A stretch of DNA of 64,000 bases from Bicyclus anynana (taxonomy: Eukaryota > Arthropoda > Insecta > Lepidoptera > Nymphalidae): assembly GCF_947172395.1 (NCBI RefSeq), contig NC_069085.1, forward strand, positions 7,286,112 to 7,350,111, read 5' to 3'. The position numbers were made by a program, and so were the translations under genes. The notes below the pieces were generated by a model that did no database searches, had not been told where the DNA came from, and saw only the letters and a program-made list of their open reading frames with translations. Below are positions 59,769-64,000 of the stretch, piece by piece (the stretch's first letter is position 1; each line of letters begins with the position of its first letter).

Positions 59769-60699
59769 TGTTTAACAGTTTCCATGTTATTTTATTTGGA
59801 TTAGATTAATAATGAGGATATTCTTAATATAGGCATTTAGCGAAAAAATATCCAAACTATCCAATACACTGCCAGGCCTCCCCCATTATAGGAGAGGGGA
59901 TATGGAGCTTAAACAAACCATGCTGCTCGAATGCGGGTTTGCGGGGATTTCGGTGATGATATTAAATTCATTAACGACCAATCAGATGTTAATGATAATG
60001 ATCAGGATTGACAGCTTAACGAAACATTACGAACTTCCTAACTCCTGGCTGAGTATTCGTATCTGGCAATTTCTTAAAAGTACCCTGAGCCCTACTTTAG
60101 AATATAGCACCTGCCTGTTCCCTTATCCGTGGAAATAACTACTGTTTAGTTTAGTGTTTGAGTTAAATCTTAATAAACAAAAAACAAATCTCACTTTATG
60201 ATGTTAGTTTGGATAGGGTTTTAGAGATTTGATGTTCACACATCACACGGAAAGGGATCGTAACCACAGAAATCTTAACAACAAGACATTAGGAATGCTA
60301 TGAAGCACTTAAAGTATAGAAATCACTCGTCGCCGAGCGATGGCTCACTGGAGCGGCCGTAATACTAAAAGTTGGGAGCAGAGTTACTACGCGGTGTGAG
60401 TTATGCATTTCTGTTTTTCTTAGCGGCGTACACCAGTTGTTCCAGAGAGTAAGAGGCACTGTAGTTTAATAACTAATTACAGACCAATTTTATTTAGCTC
60501 TCCTTGACAAATTGTAGAGAGTTCTCTTGAATATTTGTGCACTTTGTTGTCACATTCGCGGCGACAAGGTCACGCGTACACTATATTTCTAGTCTTGTTA
60601 TTGACATATCGTAACCGTAAGGCCTCGCCGTTAACCTGCGGTCTACAAGCATCAAGCGTGGAGTTGCCCAAATGTAGCCGAATCATCTCCTAGTTGACG

Positions 60700-60870
60700 G
60701 CGGCGTCTTTCACCCGCGTGGTTCCCATTCTAATGTGAAATCCTATGGGGATAAAATATAACCTATGTTACTCAATTATAATGTTGCTTACCATTAGTTA
60801 AAGATTTTTTAAAATCGGTCCAGTTGTTTCGGAACAAACAAACAATCAAATCTCACCTCACGAAGAGTGT
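60700..60870 (+). repeat. Dispersed repeat, family of 33650-33842
   Basis: 'tttcacccgcgtggttccca', 'tatggggataaaatataacc', 'aaaatcggtccagttgtttc' and 'aacaaacaaacaatcaaatc' appear in the order typical of the family. Confidence 0.6.
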
Positions 60871-61255
60871 AACCTAAAGTTTAATATGCAATGAGAAAAA
60901 GGCCTAGCGAAACCTAAGCCTTCTTAAGCCGCCGGTAACGACGGTAGGTACCCGCAGTGTTTATGGGCGCAGATAATCTCGCCTTTGTATGCCTACCTAA
61001 TCGTAATTTCAGGCTTCCAAGCCTATTGAGGCCGCCGTAATGTGATTTTGTGGAACGTTGGTATTTTATAGATGACGGCGGTGAATACTTTCTTGTTTAT
61101 AGCAGGTGATTAATCACTACGCCCACACTTTGTTGCTGACGATTTCTGTAAACATTTTCAGCTGATGTGTAACGTTTTTGTGGAGTCCGTCATAGTTCAG
61201 GGGTCAAACTTACCATTTTCAAAAAGTACCTATATATTTTTCAAGCTATTAACAA

Positions 61256-61402
61256 CTAGCAGACGTCACGCGGTTTCACCCGCGTAATTCCCGTTGCCGT
61301 TGGAATACGGGGATTGTTCAAATCGGTTCAGTTTCGAAGCCTATATACACTGCAAACAAACAAACAATCAAATCTTTCCTCTTTATAATATTAGTAAAGA
61401 CA
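61256..61402 (+). repeat. Dispersed repeat, same family, internally shortened
   Basis: 'ctagcagacgtcacgcggtt' start, 'cccgcgtaattcccgttgcc' and 'aaatctttcctctttataat' then 'attagtaaagac' end. The middle is shorter than in the 33.7-kb copy. Confidence 0.65.
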
Positions 61403-61904
61403 AATGTAACACGCAGAATATTTTAGTTCTTCAGGCATTCGTTTTCATTGTTATTAGTAAAATAAAGAAAACGGTTTATTTTTAATTTATTTAAAATAAA
61501 GTAGTAATAATAGGCATAATAGCTTCATCTGATGTATTGTGGCTTACTCTTCAAGTTGTGTAGATACTATACTATATATTACTATACTTATTAGGTCTAC
61601 TCTATATTAGATTTTACTTCGTACCGTTATCTGGGACTGCGTCATTTATTAAACATTTCTTATCATATCGCATAAGTTCGTTCGTTCTAACACCGACTAC
61701 TTTTCCGCCAAGTACGAGCGAGATAGCTGAGCGTTGCAACTAGGCTATACGTGTCCTTTTTCATCTGCAATGCTACTGACGTAGGTACCGTCTGATTCTG
61801 ATTATACTAGGTAGGTACTAATTATACTAGGTCATTTTACATAGGTACATATACTAGTAACAAATTATTATTAGTCCCTGCACATCTATACCAATACTAG
61901 CGGA

Positions 61905-62150
61905 CGCCCGCGACTTCGTTCGCCCCTAGACCTGTTTAATCCAGCCCTATCGCAAAATCCGATCTTAGTACATCAAGCGGTTTTCGAGATTTCGTGATGA
62001 TACATTTCGCATTTATATATTAAAATTACAGAGAGAAAAGATTTGTTTGTATGTTTGTTTGTTGTACTACCTACTGAACTAATTTGAAAAATTCTTTATA
62101 TTATCTCCGTATTCCTACAGGAACGGGAACCACGCGGTGTCTGCTAGTGT
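61905..62150. repeat. Two dispersed repeat ends facing each other
   Basis: 'ctagcggacgcccgcgactt' (plus, 61905 on) opens one repeat. 62020-62150 on minus reads 'agcagacaccgcgtggttcc' to 'aaacaaacatacaaacaaat', the family of 33650 inverted. They form a composite, possibly nested, insertion. Confidence 0.5.
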
Positions 62151-62847
62151 CTAATAAAAAGGCAGTTTAACAACTCAATCAATCTTATTGCATGGATTTT
62201 TCAACCTTCATGAAATGAGGTAAGAGTATGAAGAAGTTTTTAAAAGCTTTATTTAAGGGTTTTAAAAAAAAATAGTACACAGTCCACCACCCAAAAAAAA
62301 CAACTTGTCCACTAAAGCAATGCGTAGCTTCGTAGCTCCATGGCTACGAAAGACGCTAGCGCGGGGAAGACGCCATTGCCAGTCGAGACACATTGGCTAC
62401 GGCAAACGCCCGCCCGCCTTGCGTAGCAGATACCTACGCTACGTTAACCTTGCGCGAACTGTAAAATTATTTGTGTTTATTAATTTTTTGTGATTGTTTC
62501 TTACATTTTCTTGGTAAGTTATCATATTATAATACTGTTTAAAAATTCATAGTCATAGATTTGTAGTTATATTTCTTAAATCATATTACAATAGTTATGT
62601 ATGAGTATTCATAAATCACAGGAATGAGACTTTTCTTTTGGTAATCTCGTTTCTCCTTACGTAAGGATTATATTTATTGTATAGTTTTATGATATTGTAG
62701 GTATGCAAAACATTATTATTTATTAGAGATTCACTGAATCTGAATATTGGAGGTATACTTTATAAAGAAATTTATATATTTTTAATCGAATTTAAATTTG
62801 TGTTTTTATATACCTACTCGTATGAGTTCTTGGTATTTAATTTTTGT

Positions 62848-62925
62848 ATGTCATCACAAGTTAGTCCTTGATTGCGATCACAACTGATGTTAAGTGATGA
62901 TGCCGTCAGAAATAGTAGCCTGCTA
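62848..62925 (-). repeat. SINE family A tail fragment
   Basis: On minus it reads 'caagttagcaggctactatt', then 'gacggcatcatcacttaaca', 'tgatcgcaatcaaggactaa' and 'cttgtgatga', a diverged copy of the last ~75 bp of family A. Confidence 0.6.
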
Positions 62926-63632
62926 ACTTGAAAAGGGTAAAAAGGTAAAGGGGTAAATTGATAAAGGGTAAAAGAAACAATTATTAGATACTTAAACAAT
63001 TAAAATATACGCGTATTTAACTAATGATTAGAAGTTGAATTATAAATTGTTATAATTTAACATTTGTAAATAATAACGAAGCTGTTATAAGTATGCGTTT
63101 TATTACTGAGTATACTTTACGAGAGAGCGTCTCATAGACGTTAAATTATGTGTATTTTGTAGGCTCAGCTCTCTTCACCTAATTTCTTCTTCTTTTTTAT
63201 AGTACTAGTATAAAGCTTCGTATAGAAAGCGTTGTATAAAAGGTTTCTACAGCACACAAGACTAAGAAGTCAGAATCAGGGGATAAAAAAATAACATTCT
63301 TATCCGTTTAGTGTTGTTTGAAGCCTTATAATAAGTATCTATTCTGACATAACGTCGAAGTATGAAGTAAGGAATCTACTTGATAGTAGTCTACAATCTA
63401 TTTAAAATCTATCTACAATGATCTACTACTTGGAAAGAAGAAGTTACAAACCAAAATAGGCAATAAATTAAGCAGAACCTCAGAAACCTATGTTAACGAA
63501 TGAGTGTATAAGATATATTAAAACCATCAGTAAAATGCTATATTCTGCCTACAATATTATTTCAAGTCATGTCTACAAATATTGCATTTAACTTGTTATA
63601 TACATACAAACAGGAATTTTCTATATGAATCA

Positions 63633-63846
63633 CACCAATATTATAATGGCGAAAGTTTGTGTGTGTTTATGTTTGTTCCTCCTTTAGCCTGCGGCTACTG
63701 AAGCGATTTGGCTGAAATTTGGAATGGAAATAGTTTTCACTCTGGATTAAAACATAGGCTTTTTTCATCCAATAAAAATCCATAGTTCCCGTGGGATTTG
63801 TGAAAAACTGAATTCCACGCGGACGAAGTCTCGGGCGTCCGCTAGT
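63633..63846 (+). repeat. Dispersed repeat ending CGCGGACGAAGTCTCGGGCGTCCGCTAGT-type
   Basis: 'aatattataatggcgaaagt' start, 'ggctactgaagcgatttggc', 'taaaacataggctttttt', 'aatccatagttcccgtggga' and the end 'gggcgtccgctagt'. A complete copy of about 214 bp of a repeat typical of Lepidoptera; a CTAGT-type 3' end is compatible with Helitron-like elements. Confidence 0.65.
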
Positions 63847-64000
63847 AAAAAATATATTTTTAATTTTTAACTTAAATGAATATTTTTATGTACCAATAAA
63901 ATATTTATTTTTACCAACTCTTTCACTTTGTTGTACAAGAGACAACTAGGTCAAGGTAACAGAGACAGGCACTAGTCAGATTTTGACCTATTTAAGAGAT

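Larger units (their letters stand above)
59769..64000. other. Intergenic region with dispersed repeats
   Basis: No supported gene. Frames such as 59902-60138 and 62305-62493 lack motifs and splice context; the latter lies in a GC-richer patch (62300-62460) of 'gctacg/cgtagc' motifs of unknown origin. The rest is AT-rich with the repeats listed below. Confidence 0.5.

Noticed and set aside
1..64000. CRISPR arrays, operons, riboswitches or other prokaryotic systems
   Set aside because: The window is an animal nuclear genome; direct repeats seen are SINE copies, minisatellites and tandem duplications without regular spacers.

Overview
The window is eukaryotic, and the best fit is a lepidopteran (butterfly or moth) chromosome segment. 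It is AT-rich and intron-containing. It is littered with tRNA-headed SINEs, RTE-type LINE tails and short repeats ending in motifs such as 'cgcggacgaagtc...cgtccgctagt' that I associate with moth and butterfly genomes. The host genes are conserved insect genes, and no prokaryotic or viral gene block is present.

Layout. (1) 686-774 (+): last coding exon of an unidentified gene that enters from the left, with a poly(A) signal at 991. (2) 1424-2693: internally deleted piggyBac-like element with TTAA flanks and five palindromic subterminal repeats. (3) 4634-14861 (-): profilin, three coding exons, 126 aa, introns filled with SINE and LINE debris. (4) 17112-22299 (+): translation initiation factor eIF4A, seven coding exons, 421 aa, all DEAD-box motifs intact. 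(5) 26526-27689 (-): a membrane-anchored ectodomain protein resembling the APD1-4 N/M-domain (DUF4792/DUF4793) family. (6) About 27.9-34.5 kb: a repeat landscape with a GACGTCGGCTGA minisatellite, a decayed DIRS-like tyrosine-recombinase retroelement and a foldback element with 67-bp perfect inverted repeats. (7) 36770-49212 (+): an axonemal dynein heavy chain of 3,932 aa with only one intron in its coding region; its second exon is 11.66 kb. (8) 53300-54399: a 1.1-kb DNA element with a shorter inverted relative at 11702-12127. (9) 54593-59761 (+): ASCC1 (KH plus 2H-phosphoesterase fold), seven exons, 358 aa. (10) 59.8-64 kb: intergenic, with dispersed repeats only.

The genes are unrelated housekeeping or ciliary genes (actin monomer handling, translation initiation, flagellar motility, alkylation-repair/transcription coactivator complex) and do not form a pathway.

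Most notable observations: the near-intronless dynein; two SINEs that each end within about 15 nt of a 3' splice site, in eIF4A and in ASCC1; inverted CCCTA/TAGGG tracts flanking ASCC1 exon 2; the subterminal palindrome array of the piggyBac-like element; and several perfect hairpins. Gene models come from reading splice sites by eye and from remembered family similarity. No database search was run.
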